The notes: generated from the sequence alone by a model not told the origin. A stretch of DNA of 53,772 nt from Negativicutes bacterium (GCA_018052945.1 JAGPMH010000006.1:1-53772); one strand, 5' to 3'. Shown: positions 38,034 through 47,458, counted from the stretch's first letter. Numbers and translations: made by a program.

Positions 38034-38810
38034 ATGCATCAATATTTGTTTTTTATTGGCGATTTTCCGATTAGAGCTTATGGTTTGGTATTAAGCTTTA
38101 GTATTATTTTAGCGACAGGTGTTGCTTATTTTTTTGCCAAGCAAGATGGTCGATGGTCTGATCATATTGTTGATATTGGCATAATTGGTGGTTTTTCCGG
38201 TATCATTGGAGCTCGATTATGGGATGTATTCTTTTTTGATTGGTCTTATTATCATAATCATTTATTAGAAATACCATTTGTTTGGCAAGGCGGAATGGCG
38301 ATTCAAGGTGGTATTGTTGGCGGACTATTAGCTGGTTATATCTATACTAAAATTCATAAAATTGATACTTGGGCGTTAGCTGATATCATTGCTCCTGCCA
38401 TTATCTTAGGTCAAGCCTTGGGTCGTATCGCTAATTTATTAAATGGTGATGCCTTTGGTAACCCTACCGGTACAAGTTATGGAATCATTTATCCGCAAAC
38501 AACCTTAGCTTATCAAACTTATGGTAATCAGCCACTTTGGCCAGCTGAAATCTGGGAGGGGCAAATTGATATTGTTATTTTTGCACTTTTACTAATTTTC
38601 CGAACTACTAACTATGCCAAAGGGCAAGTGTTTTTGTTGTATGCAATGTTATATTCTTTAGCCCGCTTTTTTTTAGAATATCTCCGTGGCGATTATACTA
38701 ATCTAATTTGGGGCTTAAAATCAGCACAATGGACAAGTTTAATCGTTTTAGGAATAGCTTTTACTTTATTTGTTTGGTCAGGCTATAACCAAAAGAAATC
38801 ATCACTGTAA
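38034..38810 (+). CDS. lgt: Prolipoprotein diacylglyceryl transferase
   Basis: A 258-residue, seven-helix membrane enzyme that transfers diacylglycerol from phosphatidylglycerol to the lipobox cysteine of prolipoproteins. The Lgt signature with the essential Arg and Asn is GRIANLLNGDAFGNPT. Also visible are GGMAIQGGIVGG and the C-terminal YLRGDY. ATG follows AAGGAGGGC. It is a single gene with its own promoter and terminator; a client, the lipoprotein at 31591, is nearby. Confidence 0.96.
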   Translation: MHQYLFFIGDFPIRAYGLVLSFSIILATGVAYFFAKQDGRWSDHIVDIGIIGGFSGIIGARLWDVFFFDWSYYHNHLLEIPFVWQGGMAIQGGIVGGLLAGYIYTKIHKIDTWALADIIAPAIILGQALGRIANLLNGDAFGNPTGTSYGIIYPQTTLAYQTYGNQPLWPAEIWEGQIDIVIFALLLIFRTTNYAKGQVFLLYAMLYSLARFFLEYLRGDYTNLIWGLKSAQWTSLIVLGIAFTLFVWSGYNQKKSSL

Positions 38811-38819
38811 TAAACTTAT

Positions 38820-38862
38820 AAAAAATGGGCATCTTAACGAAAAGTTAAGATGCCCATTTTGC
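38820..38862. terminator. Bidirectional terminator between lgt and sdhB
   Basis: AAAATGGGCATCTTAAC and GTTAAGATGCCCATTTT form a perfect 17-bp stem with a five-base loop between convergent genes. Confidence 0.92.
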
Positions 38863-39615
38863 TTATTTATTAAATAAGTTTTTGATAGCTTGTTTATTGG
38901 TATCACGATTTAATTGTGCAAGATAGTCTGTAAGTTTAATGTCTTTCGGACATGCTTGTACACAGTTTTGACTGTTACCACAGCTACCGATACCACCTTT
39001 TTGCATTAAAGCACCAAGGCGTTCTTCTTTAGAGTATTCACCAATTGGATGAAGGTTGAATAAATGAGCTTGTGCTGATGGTGCCGGACCGATAAAGTCT
39101 GAACCGGAATTAACATTAGGACAAGCTTCCATGCAACAACCACAAGTCATGCAACGGGAAATTTCATAAGCCGTTTCAGCAGTTTTAGGGTTTTGACGAG
39201 GTGCTGGTTTTGTTTCCCATGAACCATCAACATCAACCCAAGCTTGAACTTTTTTCAAGCTTTCAAACATTACTGCTCTATCAATATACAAATCACGAAT
39301 TACCGGGAAAGTACGAGCAGGAGCAAGACGGATAGGTTGTTCTAAATGATCAATCAGTGCTGCACAAGCTTGTTGTGCTTTACCATTGATAACCATCATA
39401 CAAGCACCGCATACTTTTTCAAGACAATTACATTCCCAAACTACAGGAGTAGTTTTTTTGCCGTCTTTAGTAACAGGATTTTTTTGAATTTCCATTAAAG
39501 AGGAAACAACATTCATTGCCGGTTTATATGGAAGAACAAATTCTTCAGTGTAAGGAGCACTGTTAGGAGAATCTTGTCTTTCAATTATAAAATGAACTGT
39601 TTTTTTGTTTGTCAT
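38863..39615 (-). CDS. sdhB: Succinate dehydrogenase/fumarate reductase iron-sulfur subunit
   Basis: A 250-residue protein carrying three clusters. The [2Fe-2S] ligands are in CNCLEKVCGACMMVINGKAQ with a later Cys; the [4Fe-4S] ligands in CMTCGCCMEACPNV; and the [3Fe-4S]-type ligands in CGNSQNCVQACPKDI. CLEKVCGAC is the Bacillus-type variant. It links flavin in SdhA to haem/quinone in SdhC. It follows sdhA with only five bases between. In an anaerobe the complex probably works as fumarate reductase; the direction cannot be read from sequence. Confidence 0.95.
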   Translation of the reverse strand: MTNKKTVHFIIERQDSPNSAPYTEEFVLPYKPAMNVVSSLMEIQKNPVTKDGKKTTPVVWECNCLEKVCGACMMVINGKAQQACAALIDHLEQPIRLAPARTFPVIRDLYIDRAVMFESLKKVQAWVDVDGSWETKPAPRQNPKTAETAYEISRCMTCGCCMEACPNVNSGSDFIGPAPSAQAHLFNLHPIGEYSKEERLGALMQKGGIGSCGNSQNCVQACPKDIKLTDYLAQLNRDTNKQAIKNLFNK

Positions 39616-39620
39616 AGCTA

Positions 39621-41375
39621 CTATTTACCTCCTTTAGCAATGTCATAACGACGAGGACGTGGTTTAATCGCAGAGTGATCAAAATCAATATAGCTAATTT
39701 CAGGAGCATTTGTTGCAGGGTTGAATTTAGCAATAGTAGTTTTTAAATATTTCTCATCATCACGATTAGGGAACTCAGGTTTGTAATGAGCACCACGGCT
39801 TTCATCACGGTTTAATGCTGCTAAAGTAATTACACGAGCAAGAATAATCATATCGCGTAATTGTCTTACGAACATAACTTCTTGGTTAGCCCAACGGCCT
39901 TTATCTGAAATACCAATGTTGTCCCAACGTTTTAACAATTCTTGCAATTTAACATCAGTTGCTGCAAGTTTTTCGTTGAAACGAACGATAGCAACATTTT
40001 CAAGCATGATATCACCAAGCTCTTTATGTAATGCATAAGCATTTTCAGTACCGCTCATTTTTAATAAGCTTTCAAATCTTTCGATTTCCGCTTTTTTAGC
40101 TGCTTCTAATTCTTCTTTTGTTAATGCAGGACCTTGTTGCTCATCTTTTGCCCATTTCATTGCACTAGGACCGGAAACAGTACCGGAATATGCTGCTGAC
40201 AATAAGGAGTTAGCACCAAGACGGTTAGCACCGTGATATTGGTAGTCACACTCACCGGAAGCAAGTAGACCAGGAATGTTTGTTCTATGAGTAACATCTA
40301 CCCAAATACCACCCATGGAGTAATGGATTGCCGGGAATATTTGCATTGGAACTTTACGCGGATCTTCACCAACAAATTCTTCATAAATTTCCAAAATACC
40401 ACCAAGTTTATGATCAAGATAATCACTGTCAATATGTGATAAATCTAAATAAACTCTATTTTCACCATTGATACCTAATTTTTGATTTACGCAAACATCG
40501 AAAATTGCACGAGCTGCGATATCACGAGGTACAAGGTTACCATATGCAGGGTACATTTCTTCTAAAAAGTACCAAGGTTTGCCATCTTTGTATGTCCAAA
40601 CACGACCACCTTCACCACGAGCAGACTCTGACATCAAACGGTTTTTGTCATCACCAGGGATTGCGGATGGATGGATTTGAATAAATTCACTGTTACCAAG
40701 TAATGCACCTTGTTGGTAAACAGCACCTGCTGCTGCCCCTGTACAAATTGTGGAGTTAGTGCTTTTACCAAACACAACACCAAGACCGCCTGTAGCAAGA
40801 ATTACTGCATCAGCAGGGAATGCTTCGATTTCCATGGAGTTCATGCTTTGAGCAACGATACCACGACATTCGCCAGCATTATTTTTAATGATTTTTAAGA
40901 ATTCCCAGAATTCATATTTTTTAACTGCACCTTTGGTTTCCCATTTACGTACTTGTTCATCTAAGGCATATAACAATTGTTGACCAGTTGTTGCACCGGA
41001 GAATACAGTACGTTTATTTTTTTGACCACCAAAGTTGCGAAGATCTAATAAACCTTCAGGAGTACGGGTAAAAGTAACACCCATTCTATCAAACATTTCG
41101 ATAAGTTTTGGTGCTGTTTCAATCATCCCTCTGATGGCAATTTGATCCCCTAAGAAGTCACCACCATATACAGTATCATCATAATGTTCATCAATGCTAT
41201 CGTTTTGACCTTTAGTGTTCATGCAGGCATTAATACCGCCTTGGGCACAAACCGAATGGGAACGTTTTACTGGACATAAAGAGAAAAGGTCAACTTGTCC
41301 GCCAGCTTCACAAATCTTCATCGTAGCCATTAAGCCGGCTAAACCGCCACCTACAACTATAATTCTTTTTTTCAC
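39621..41375 (-). CDS. sdhA: Succinate dehydrogenase/fumarate reductase flavoprotein subunit
   Basis: A 584-residue FAD protein of the Bacillus/epsilon-type (class B) complex. Marks: dinucleotide-binding VVGGGLAGLMATMKI, the covalent-FAD histidine region SHSVCAQGGINA, the active-site RGEGGRVW and HYSMGGIWVD, and ANRLGANSLLSA near the end. It interconverts succinate and fumarate on the cytoplasmic side. The start is GTG (41373-41375) after AAGGAGAG. It lies 49 bases downstream of sdhC. Confidence 0.96.
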   Translation of the reverse strand: MKKRIIVVGGGLAGLMATMKICEAGGQVDLFSLCPVKRSHSVCAQGGINACMNTKGQNDSIDEHYDDTVYGGDFLGDQIAIRGMIETAPKLIEMFDRMGVTFTRTPEGLLDLRNFGGQKNKRTVFSGATTGQQLLYALDEQVRKWETKGAVKKYEFWEFLKIIKNNAGECRGIVAQSMNSMEIEAFPADAVILATGGLGVVFGKSTNSTICTGAAAGAVYQQGALLGNSEFIQIHPSAIPGDDKNRLMSESARGEGGRVWTYKDGKPWYFLEEMYPAYGNLVPRDIAARAIFDVCVNQKLGINGENRVYLDLSHIDSDYLDHKLGGILEIYEEFVGEDPRKVPMQIFPAIHYSMGGIWVDVTHRTNIPGLLASGECDYQYHGANRLGANSLLSAAYSGTVSGPSAMKWAKDEQQGPALTKEELEAAKKAEIERFESLLKMSGTENAYALHKELGDIMLENVAIVRFNEKLAATDVKLQELLKRWDNIGISDKGRWANQEVMFVRQLRDMIILARVITLAALNRDESRGAHYKPEFPNRDDEKYLKTTIAKFNPATNAPEISYIDFDHSAIKPRPRRYDIAKGGK

Positions 41376-41424
41376 TCGGATTCTCTCCTTAATCTAAGAT
41401 TATATGGATTACCATATGTATTAT

Positions 41425-42042
41425 TTATGCTATAAAGCGAGTTAATGCAACTAAACCAACGATTGACATTAGTGCACATAAACCTAATGCACATTTGTTA
41501 ACGAATGATTGAATACGAGGGCCTTTTGCAATACCCCAAGTAATAGTAAAAGTAAATAAGCCATTTGTAAAATGATAAATTGCTGCAACCAACCCGATTG
41601 CATAAAGAACAAATACGATTGGATTGCTTAAATAACTATTCATAAGTGCATAATTAATTGCTACGCCGGAACCTTTCATCATTACACGTAAATAACCAAC
41701 GTGCCAAATTAAATAGAAGAAAGTGTACCATGCAGTCATTCTTTGTAAATAGAATTGCCAGTTACGAGCATAACCATAATTAGTTGGATTATTTTTAGCT
41801 TGTAATGCAATATAAACTCCATAAATACCATGTAGTAACAGTGGAATAGCAATAAAGAAAATTTCCATAAATAATAATATTTCGTGTGGAATTGCTGCTA
41901 ATTTAGCAACAGTACTATCAAACACGCCTGGTCCACCTAGCACTGTAGAAATTGAGAAAACGTGTTCAATTAGGAAGAAACCAATCGGTACAATCCCTAA
42001 TAATGAATGAAATCGTCTAATGTAAAAATCAGTATTATTCAT
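41425..42042 (-). CDS. sdhC: Succinate dehydrogenase/fumarate reductase cytochrome b subunit
   Basis: A 205-residue membrane subunit with five helices, the class B type with a single anchor polypeptide carrying two haems. Candidate haem histidines occur in each main helix: HSLLGIVPIGFFLIEH, LLLHGIYG, LIWHVGYLR and IYHFTNGLF. It exchanges electrons with menaquinone. ATG follows AGGAGG. It is encoded between fumarase and sdhA, so the two fumarate enzymes are made together. Confidence 0.93.
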   Translation of the reverse strand: MNNTDFYIRRFHSLLGIVPIGFFLIEHVFSISTVLGGPGVFDSTVAKLAAIPHEILLFMEIFFIAIPLLLHGIYGVYIALQAKNNPTNYGYARNWQFYLQRMTAWYTFFYLIWHVGYLRVMMKGSGVAINYALMNSYLSNPIVFVLYAIGLVAAIYHFTNGLFTFTITWGIAKGPRIQSFVNKCALGLCALMSIVGLVALTRFIA

Positions 42043-42075
42043 TTTTTAGCCTCCTGTTTTTAGGTAACCTCTATT

Positions 42076-42633
42076 TTATAGTTTACGATAAGGTTTTTGA
42101 CCTTCTTCATAGTAATTATTGCCTTCACTATCAATAACAACTATTGCAGGGAAATCAACAACTTCAAGAGCTGCAACTGCCTCAGGTCCGAGTTCCGGAT
42201 ACGCTAATACTTCATATTTCTTAATACTTTTGGAAATTAAAGCAGCAGCACCGCCAACAGCAGCAAGGTAAGTTACGCCATGTTTTTTCATCGCTTCAAC
42301 AACTTCTTTGCTACGTGAACCTTTACCAATCATCGCTTTAATACCTTGTGCCAGCATCGTTGGAGTATAAGCATCCATACGACCAGCTGTTGTTGGACCT
42401 GCTGAACCAATAGGGTTACCAGGCTTAGCCGGAGTTGGCCCTAAATAATAAACGATCTGATTTTGCCAGTCTACTGGTAATTTTTCACCACGAGCCAACG
42501 CTTCAGTCATAGTTTTGTGGGCAGCATCACGAGCACTAATAATAGTACCAGTAATAAGAACACTATCACCCGCTTTTAACTTACGAGATTGCTCTTCAGT
42601 TAGTGGAGTAGTAATGCGTATTTTTTCACTCAT
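42076..42633 (-). CDS. Class I fumarate hydratase, beta subunit
   Basis: A 185-residue subunit corresponding to the C-terminal domain of class I (Fe-S) fumarase, or TtdB of tartrate dehydratase. Marks: GDSVLITGTIISARDAAHK, GPTPAKPGNPIGSAGPTTAGRMD and the following GKGSRSKEVVEAMKKHG. With the alpha subunit it hydrates fumarate to malate, reversibly. Context with sdhCAB favours fumarase over tartrate dehydratase. ATG follows GAGGAGG; the gene is 18 bases downstream of the alpha-subunit gene. Confidence 0.92.
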   Translation of the reverse strand: MSEKIRITTPLTEEQSRKLKAGDSVLITGTIISARDAAHKTMTEALARGEKLPVDWQNQIVYYLGPTPAKPGNPIGSAGPTTAGRMDAYTPTMLAQGIKAMIGKGSRSKEVVEAMKKHGVTYLAAVGGAAALISKSIKKYEVLAYPELGPEAVAALEVVDFPAIVVIDSEGNNYYEEGQKPYRKL

Positions 42634-42651
42634 TTAAATTTACACCTCCTC

Positions 42652-43494
42652 TTATAATTCTACTTCCGCATGCCTAGTTGCATGACAGCTAATGTTTACC
42701 GATACAGGTAAACCTGCAATATGAGTAGGATACCACTCAATATTAACTGCTAATCCGGTTGTAGTACCACCTAATTGTGGCCCAATACCAGTTTTGTTAA
42801 TTAAATCCAATAGTTCTTCTTCTAATTTTGCATATTCAGGATGGTCATTACGCTTATTAATAGAACGTAATAATGCTTTTTTAGATAAAACAGCCGCTTT
42901 ATCCATTGTTCCACCAATACCAACACCAACCACAATTGGCGGACATGGGTTTTCCCCGGCATGAATAACAGTATCAAGAACTACCTTTTTCACACCTTCA
43001 ATACCATCAGCTGGCACTAACATTTTTAATGCACTTTTATTTTCACTACCAAAACCTTTTGGTGCTAATTTAATTTTCAATTTGTCACCTGGCACAATAT
43101 CAGTATAAATAACTGCCGGAGTATTATTGGTAGTATTTTTACGATCAAATAATGGCTCTGCTACTACTGATTTACGAAGATAACCTTCAATATAACCTTT
43201 GGCAACACCAGCATTAACCGCATCAATTAAATTGCCACCAGCAAATTGAACATCCTGCCCAATTTCCATAAAAACAACCGTCATACCTGTATCTTGGCAG
43301 ATCGGTCTATCTTCACTACGTGCTATGTCAGCATTTCTAATTATTTGGTCTAATACGTCTCTCCCAAGAGGAGACTCCTCTGTTTCCTTACCTTTTACCA
43401 AGGCATCATAAACGTCTTGAGGCAAATAATAACAGGCTTCTTTGCACATATTAGCAACTGCTTCTGTTATTTGCTCAACTTGAATTGTACGCAA
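42652..43494 (-). CDS. Class I fumarate hydratase, alpha subunit
   Basis: A 280-residue catalytic subunit. The three cysteine ligands of the oxygen-sensitive [4Fe-4S] cluster lie in [30 protein letters not shown] and NISCHATRH. The start is an unusual TTG (43492-43494), seven bases after AGGAGG, and no better start exists upstream. It is first in the fum-sdhCAB operon. Malate to fumarate to succinate would be the anaerobic direction. Confidence 0.93.
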   Translation of the reverse strand: MRTIQVEQITEAVANMCKEACYYLPQDVYDALVKGKETEESPLGRDVLDQIIRNADIARSEDRPICQDTGMTVVFMEIGQDVQFAGGNLIDAVNAGVAKGYIEGYLRKSVVAEPLFDRKNTTNNTPAVIYTDIVPGDKLKIKLAPKGFGSENKSALKMLVPADGIEGVKKVVLDTVIHAGENPCPPIVVGVGIGGTMDKAAVLSKKALLRSINKRNDHPEYAKLEEELLDLINKTGIGPQLGGTTTGLAVNIEWYPTHIAGLPVSVNISCHATRHAEVEL

Positions 43495-43547
43495 TGCAAA
43501 CCCTCCTAAAAAAATTATGTGAAATTTTTATTAAACTTACAGTCACA

Positions 43548-43576
43548 ATCATAGCATATTTAGCTAGGCGTTTCAA
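43548..43576 (-). promoter_or_regulatory. Putative promoter of the fumarase-sdhCAB operon
   Basis: TTGAAA (43571-43576) and TATGAT (43548-43553) are 17 bases apart on the minus strand, 53 bases before the TTG start. Confidence 0.65.
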
Positions 43577-43646
43577 CCACTTTTCACCATAAGAAAGACC
43601 TTGAAAACCCTTGAAATCATCTACTAATTTGCCACTGTAGTTGTAA

Positions 43647-43682
43647 TATAATAGTTGTATTTATCCAAACACAACCATTATA
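43647..43682. repeat. 12-base inverted repeat
   Basis: TATAATAGTTGT and ACAACCATTATA pair over 12 positions (one wobble) around 12 bases, followed on the plus strand by TTTT. It lies between yfcE and the fumarase promoter. It may be a weak terminator or a binding site. Confidence 0.5.
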
Positions 43683-43704
43683 TTTTACTCCTATTTTTTA
43701 ATAA

Positions 43705-44175
43705 TTACAATTGAATTATTTCAAATTTTACTATTTCCTTATTAATTTCTAATAAGCCACAGCTCGGCTTTCCTTGACGAGGACTCCCAACGCTTCCAGG
43801 ATTAAATAAAACAACATTATCAATCATAACATTTTCAGCAATATGAGTATGACCGTAAATAACAATATCTACTTCATATTGTTTAGCCCACCACAATAAC
43901 TCCAACTTTGAATTTTTGATTTTATATTGATGCCCATGAGTAATCCATATTTTCTTGCCAGCTATTTCGATAAATTCATCAACTTTATAATATGAGTGGT
44001 AATCACAATTTCCTTGTACCGCAATTACCTCTTTTACAGCACCTGTCCTTAATAACAACGAATCCTTATCATGATCACCACAATGAATCCATAAGTCCAC
44101 TGCTCCCATTTTTTCTACTGCGATTTTAACAGCCTTCTCCTGCCCATGGCTATCACTCATTATGCCAATTTTCAT
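43705..44175 (-). CDS. YfcE/MJ0936-type metallophosphoesterase
   Basis: A 156-residue calcineurin-like phosphodiesterase with metal-binding motifs DSHG, HCGDHD, GNCD, ITHGHQ and GHTHIAE. The family hydrolyses small phosphodiesters in vitro; physiological substrates are unclear. It overlaps rdgB by four bases and is last of rph-rdgB-yfcE, a gene order common in Bacillota. Confidence 0.92.
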   Translation of the reverse strand: MKIGIMSDSHGQEKAVKIAVEKMGAVDLWIHCGDHDKDSLLLRTGAVKEVIAVQGNCDYHSYYKVDEFIEIAGKKIWITHGHQYKIKNSKLELLWWAKQYEVDIVIYGHTHIAENVMIDNVVLFNPGSVGSPRQGKPSCGLLEINKEIVKFEIIQL

Positions 44176-44765
44176 TTTAAATACTCTGTTAATTTATCAG
44201 TCATTTTGTCTATCGCTATCCCTCTATGACTAATTTTATTTTTTTCCAACGGGGTTAATTCCGCCATTGTTTTTTTATATTGAGGCAAGAAAAATAAAGG
44301 ATCATAGCCAAAGCCACCGTCTCCTCGACCCTCAGCCAAAATAACCCCTTCACAAATTCCTTCGGTCGTAATACTAGTTTCATTATCAACAAACGCTAAG
44401 ACACAACGAAAACAACAGGTAGTATCGGTTATTTTTAATGTTTCAAGCCTTTTTAATAGATGTTGATTATTATCAGCATCAGTGGCATTTTCTCCGGCAT
44501 ATCGTGCCGAAAATATCCCCGGTTCACCATTAAGGTTGTAAACTTCCAATCCCGAATCATCTGCTAAACAGGCTTTATTTAAATAGTCAGCATAAAATTT
44601 AGCCTTTATCATCGCATTTTCGGTAAAGCTTCTGCCATCTTCAATAGCATCCGGTACATTATCAAATTCGTCCAGACCATAAACTTTTATCGGCAGGTTT
44701 TTTAATGCTAGCTTTATCTCAGCAATCTTACCTTTATTTTTAGTAGCAATAACTATTTCTTTCAT
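44172..44765 (-). CDS. rdgB: XTP/dITP diphosphatase (RdgB/HAM1)
   Basis: A 197-residue house-cleaning nucleotide pyrophosphatase that removes XTP, ITP and dITP. Marks: [13 protein letters not shown] at the N-terminus, [26 protein letters not shown] and [11 protein letters not shown]. Overlaps rph by four bases (ATGA) and yfcE by four, so the trio is translationally coupled. Confidence 0.95.
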   Translation of the reverse strand: MKEIVIATKNKGKIAEIKLALKNLPIKVYGLDEFDNVPDAIEDGRSFTENAMIKAKFYADYLNKACLADDSGLEVYNLNGEPGIFSARYAGENATDADNNQHLLKRLETLKITDTTCCFRCVLAFVDNETSITTEGICEGVILAEGRGDGGFGYDPLFFLPQYKKTMAELTPLEKNKISHRGIAIDKMTDKLTEYLK

Positions 44766-45505
44766 GGCTCAGAACCAACTTTCCAAGCTAAGTCACCCAA
44801 CACCCCTTTTTGATAATCTATTAATTCATTAATTCCTTTTTCAGCTTTTTCAAGCATCATATTAAGTTCAGTTCTTGTATATGGTCTTTCTTCACCTGTT
44901 CCTTGAATTTCAATAAATTCACCACTGCCCGTCATAACAACATTCATATCAACCGTTGCTTTTGAATCTTCTTCATAACATAAATCTAAAACTGCATTGT
45001 TGTCACTTAAAATACCAACACTGATAGCTGCAATAAAATCTTTAATGGGAAAAGGTTTATCTTTATTGTAAACACCAGCAATGGCTTCAACTAACGCCAC
45101 AAAAGCACCGGTAATCGAAGCAGTTCTAGTACCGCCATCAGCTTGAATGACATCACAATCAATTAAAATTGTTCTTTCACCCAAAGCTTTTAAATCAATA
45201 ACGCTCCGCAAAGCTCGTCCAATTAGTCGTTGAATTTCATGTGTCCGCCCTGAAACTTTTCCTCGCGCTGATTCTCTAGCATTGCGAGTTTGCGTCGAAC
45301 GTGGTAACAGGGAATACTCGGCAGTAATCCAGCCTTGTCCACTACCCTTTAAAAATGGCGGAACTCTTTCTTCAATAGTGGCTGCACAGATAACTTTGGT
45401 ATTACCAACCTCAATTAACACCGATCCTTCTGCATATTTTAAATAGTTTCTGGTTATCTTAACAAACCTCATTTGATCAAATTTTCTATTATCAAATCTA
45501 TTCAT
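44762..45505 (-). CDS. rph: Ribonuclease PH
   Basis: About 247 residues, a phosphorolytic 3' exoribonuclease that trims tRNA ends. Marks: [56 protein letters not shown] and the late [13 protein letters not shown]. The ATG at 45503-45505 follows AAGGAG; the longer reading adds eight unconserved residues. Confidence 0.96.
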   Translation of the reverse strand: MNRFDNRKFDQMRFVKITRNYLKYAEGSVLIEVGNTKVICAATIEERVPPFLKGSGQGWITAEYSLLPRSTQTRNARESARGKVSGRTHEIQRLIGRALRSVIDLKALGERTILIDCDVIQADGGTRTASITGAFVALVEAIAGVYNKDKPFPIKDFIAAISVGILSDNNAVLDLCYEEDSKATVDMNVVMTGSGEFIEIQGTGEERPYTRTELNMMLEKAEKGINELIDYQKGVLGDLAWKVGSEP

Positions 45506-45589
45506 AAATTCTCCTTGTATAAGAAACACATCGTTAAACTCTCTGTGTTCTCTTTTTATTTATAATGGTGATAAAAATTACAAATTAGC

Positions 45590-45655
45590 ACATCTGCCTT
45601 TTATTACAGAAAAAGGCAGATGAAAATCATAATACTTTCTATAATTTCCATCTGC
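45590..45655 (-). terminator. Terminator with an alternative third arm
   Basis: In the minus-strand RNA GCAGATGGAAAT (45644-45655) pairs with ATTTTCATCTGC (45616-45627), then CTTTTT follows: a normal terminator for the upstream activase gene. The second arm is also complementary to a third segment (CATCTGCC...GGCAGATG, 45590-45622), so two hairpins exclude each other. Confidence 0.65.
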
Positions 45656-45661
45656 ATAATA

Positions 45662-46438
45662 TCATTTGTTTTTTTCCACCTGTTCAATGCCATAAGCAAT
45701 GCAACCAATAGCCCCATTTAATTGGGGATATTCCGGAACAATCACTTCGACATTTAACTCAGTCTCAATAAAATGTTTTATAGCATAGCCGATTGCAACT
45801 CCACCGGTAAAAATAATTTTATCACTTTTTAAACCAATAAGCATCGGTTTTATTCTTTTAAAAATAGTATAATTAACCCCTGCTGACAGTTCTTCAACGC
45901 TATAACCTTCAACGATTCTGCCGATTAATTCAGATTCACCAAAAATAGCACAAGTTGAACTCAATTCTACGGGATTTTCACTATAATTACTCATTTCATC
46001 TAATGATATATTTAGCACGTTGGCCATATTTTCTAAATAACGTCCCGTACTGGCAGCACACTTATCATTAGTATCAAAGTCAACCATTTTACCTTGTTCG
46101 ACTTTAATAACCTTACTATCTTGTCCACCTAAATCCAGTAATGTAAAATCCTTTAAGCCCGTTTGATAAATCGCACCTAAAACATGAGCTTTTAGTTCTG
46201 GAATCACTATCGCTCCAACAATATCAAGGGTGTTGCGTCCGTAACCGGTAGCAACAAGCGTATCTGCTTTATCAATATTAAGTGCTGAAAAATCAACTAC
46301 TAACCCTTCCGGTGTTTTTTGACCATATTCGCGATAGAAATTTACTGTTTCAAAAACTTTATTGAAAATTATTTTTTTCTCATCGCTCATAACTGTTAGT
46401 TTAACACTGCGGCTACCTAAATCAATTCCACAAAACAC
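45662..46438 (-). CDS. Acyl-CoA dehydratase activase-like ATPase (double-cubane protein reductase type)
   Basis: A 258-residue BadF/HgdC-family ATPase. ASKHA-fold motifs: GIDLGSRSVKLTV at the N-terminus and LDLGGQDSKVI. The [4Fe-4S] bridging cysteines are at 127 (DKCAASTGRYLE) and 163 (STCAIFGESE). It uses ATP hydrolysis to push single low-potential electrons into its partner, encoded 11 bases upstream. With only one partner subunit, the pair resembles E. coli YjiL/YjiM and the double-cubane-cluster reductase system more than classical 2-hydroxyglutaryl-CoA dehydratase. Confidence 0.9.
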   Translation of the reverse strand: MFCGIDLGSRSVKLTVMSDEKKIIFNKVFETVNFYREYGQKTPEGLVVDFSALNIDKADTLVATGYGRNTLDIVGAIVIPELKAHVLGAIYQTGLKDFTLLDLGGQDSKVIKVEQGKMVDFDTNDKCAASTGRYLENMANVLNISLDEMSNYSENPVELSSTCAIFGESELIGRIVEGYSVEELSAGVNYTIFKRIKPMLIGLKSDKIIFTGGVAIGYAIKHFIETELNVEVIVPEYPQLNGAIGCIAYGIEQVEKNK

Positions 46439-46449
46439 AATTAATCACC

Positions 46450-47430
46450 TCATTTTAGCATTTCGACAAAACTATCGATTCTTAGTTTTGTTCTGGCATC
46501 AATTTTCCCCGGTTTATCCCCTTCAATCGTCAACAGAGGAACATTCAGCTTTTCGCGAAAAATCATATCTTCGATTTGTCGATAACAAAAGCTTTGAACA
46601 TAGTGGATAACGCCATCAATATTGCGTTTGTCTATTTCTTCCTGAATATCCTCTAGCCTGCCAAAAACACCATAAGGATAGGTGTAGAGTTGATACTGCG
46701 TAACAATATCAGCTACTTCATTTGGCATTGCAAATTGCCGTTGAACTTCATTAAACACCACTCTAGCACCAATACTTTCAAGATAATTATAAATGTCAGG
46801 GCAAATTGGCGGAACACCAATAAAGGCTAATCTAAGCTCTTCTCCTTTTTCTGGTGCAGTTTGAGCTTTTAGTAAAAACTGATCAACCTTCTTTTCAAAT
46901 AAATCAACATTACCATCAAAATCACTACAGCTAACTTGAAAAATATGATTATCAATACCACTTACATTATTTTTTTGCCACGTTAAAGCATCAATTTCTG
47001 CTACTTTCTTTCTCAACTTAACTAAGCGTTTTCTTTGTTGCTCAACACTGTCCCAATCCGTCCCTAAAATTTTGATTAATTTATCCATTTGCAGTCTCAG
47101 TAAATCATAATCTCTGTCAAAAGGATAAGCAAACGGTATCGTTTCTACCCCTGCTAATTGTAATGTTTCCATTAGTGCATGAGTATTACTACAATCACCT
47201 TGAGTCACAGCAATAATCTTGTTTATATTATTTTCCGGTGACAAAACTACGGAATATAACCCTTTAATCCAGCCACAAATATTTCTGGGGTAACCAGCTG
47301 TTTCTGCAGCTTCTACTAATTTATTAGGTTCATTATCCATTATAAAAATATTGTTTAGATCAACAGGCGTATAGCCTGCTGCTAAAATTATCTCAACAGG
47401 GACAGTTGTTGTAATTCCTATTTTCAACAT
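46450..47430 (-). CDS. 2-Hydroxyacyl-CoA dehydratase-family protein (double-cubane cluster protein type)
   Basis: About 326 residues of the HgdB/YjiM family, with the N-terminal VPVEIILAAGYTPVDLNNIF signature. Cysteines that could bind the [8Fe-9S] double cubane include those in NICGWIKG, TQGDCSNTHAL and SFCYRQIED. There is no second dehydratase subunit, so a role as a stand-alone double-cubane protein, reducing small molecules with electrons from the activase, is more likely than amino-acid fermentation. The ATG at 47428-47430 is six bases from AGGAGG. Its natural substrate is unknown. Confidence 0.87.
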   Translation of the reverse strand: MLKIGITTTVPVEIILAAGYTPVDLNNIFIMDNEPNKLVEAAETAGYPRNICGWIKGLYSVVLSPENNINKIIAVTQGDCSNTHALMETLQLAGVETIPFAYPFDRDYDLLRLQMDKLIKILGTDWDSVEQQRKRLVKLRKKVAEIDALTWQKNNVSGIDNHIFQVSCSDFDGNVDLFEKKVDQFLLKAQTAPEKGEELRLAFIGVPPICPDIYNYLESIGARVVFNEVQRQFAMPNEVADIVTQYQLYTYPYGVFGRLEDIQEEIDKRNIDGVIHYVQSFCYRQIEDMIFREKLNVPLLTIEGDKPGKIDARTKLRIDSFVEMLK

Positions 47431-47458
47431 CAACACCTCCTAATCCTCTATTTTTTAA

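Noticed and set aside
42652-43494. Tartrate dehydratase as the identity of the alpha/beta pair
   Set aside because: The family is shared, but the operon with sdhCAB makes fumarase the simpler reading.
45590-45655. Three CATCTGC-type repeats as a CRISPR-like array
   Set aside because: The copies alternate in orientation and form hairpins; there are no regular spacers or cas genes.
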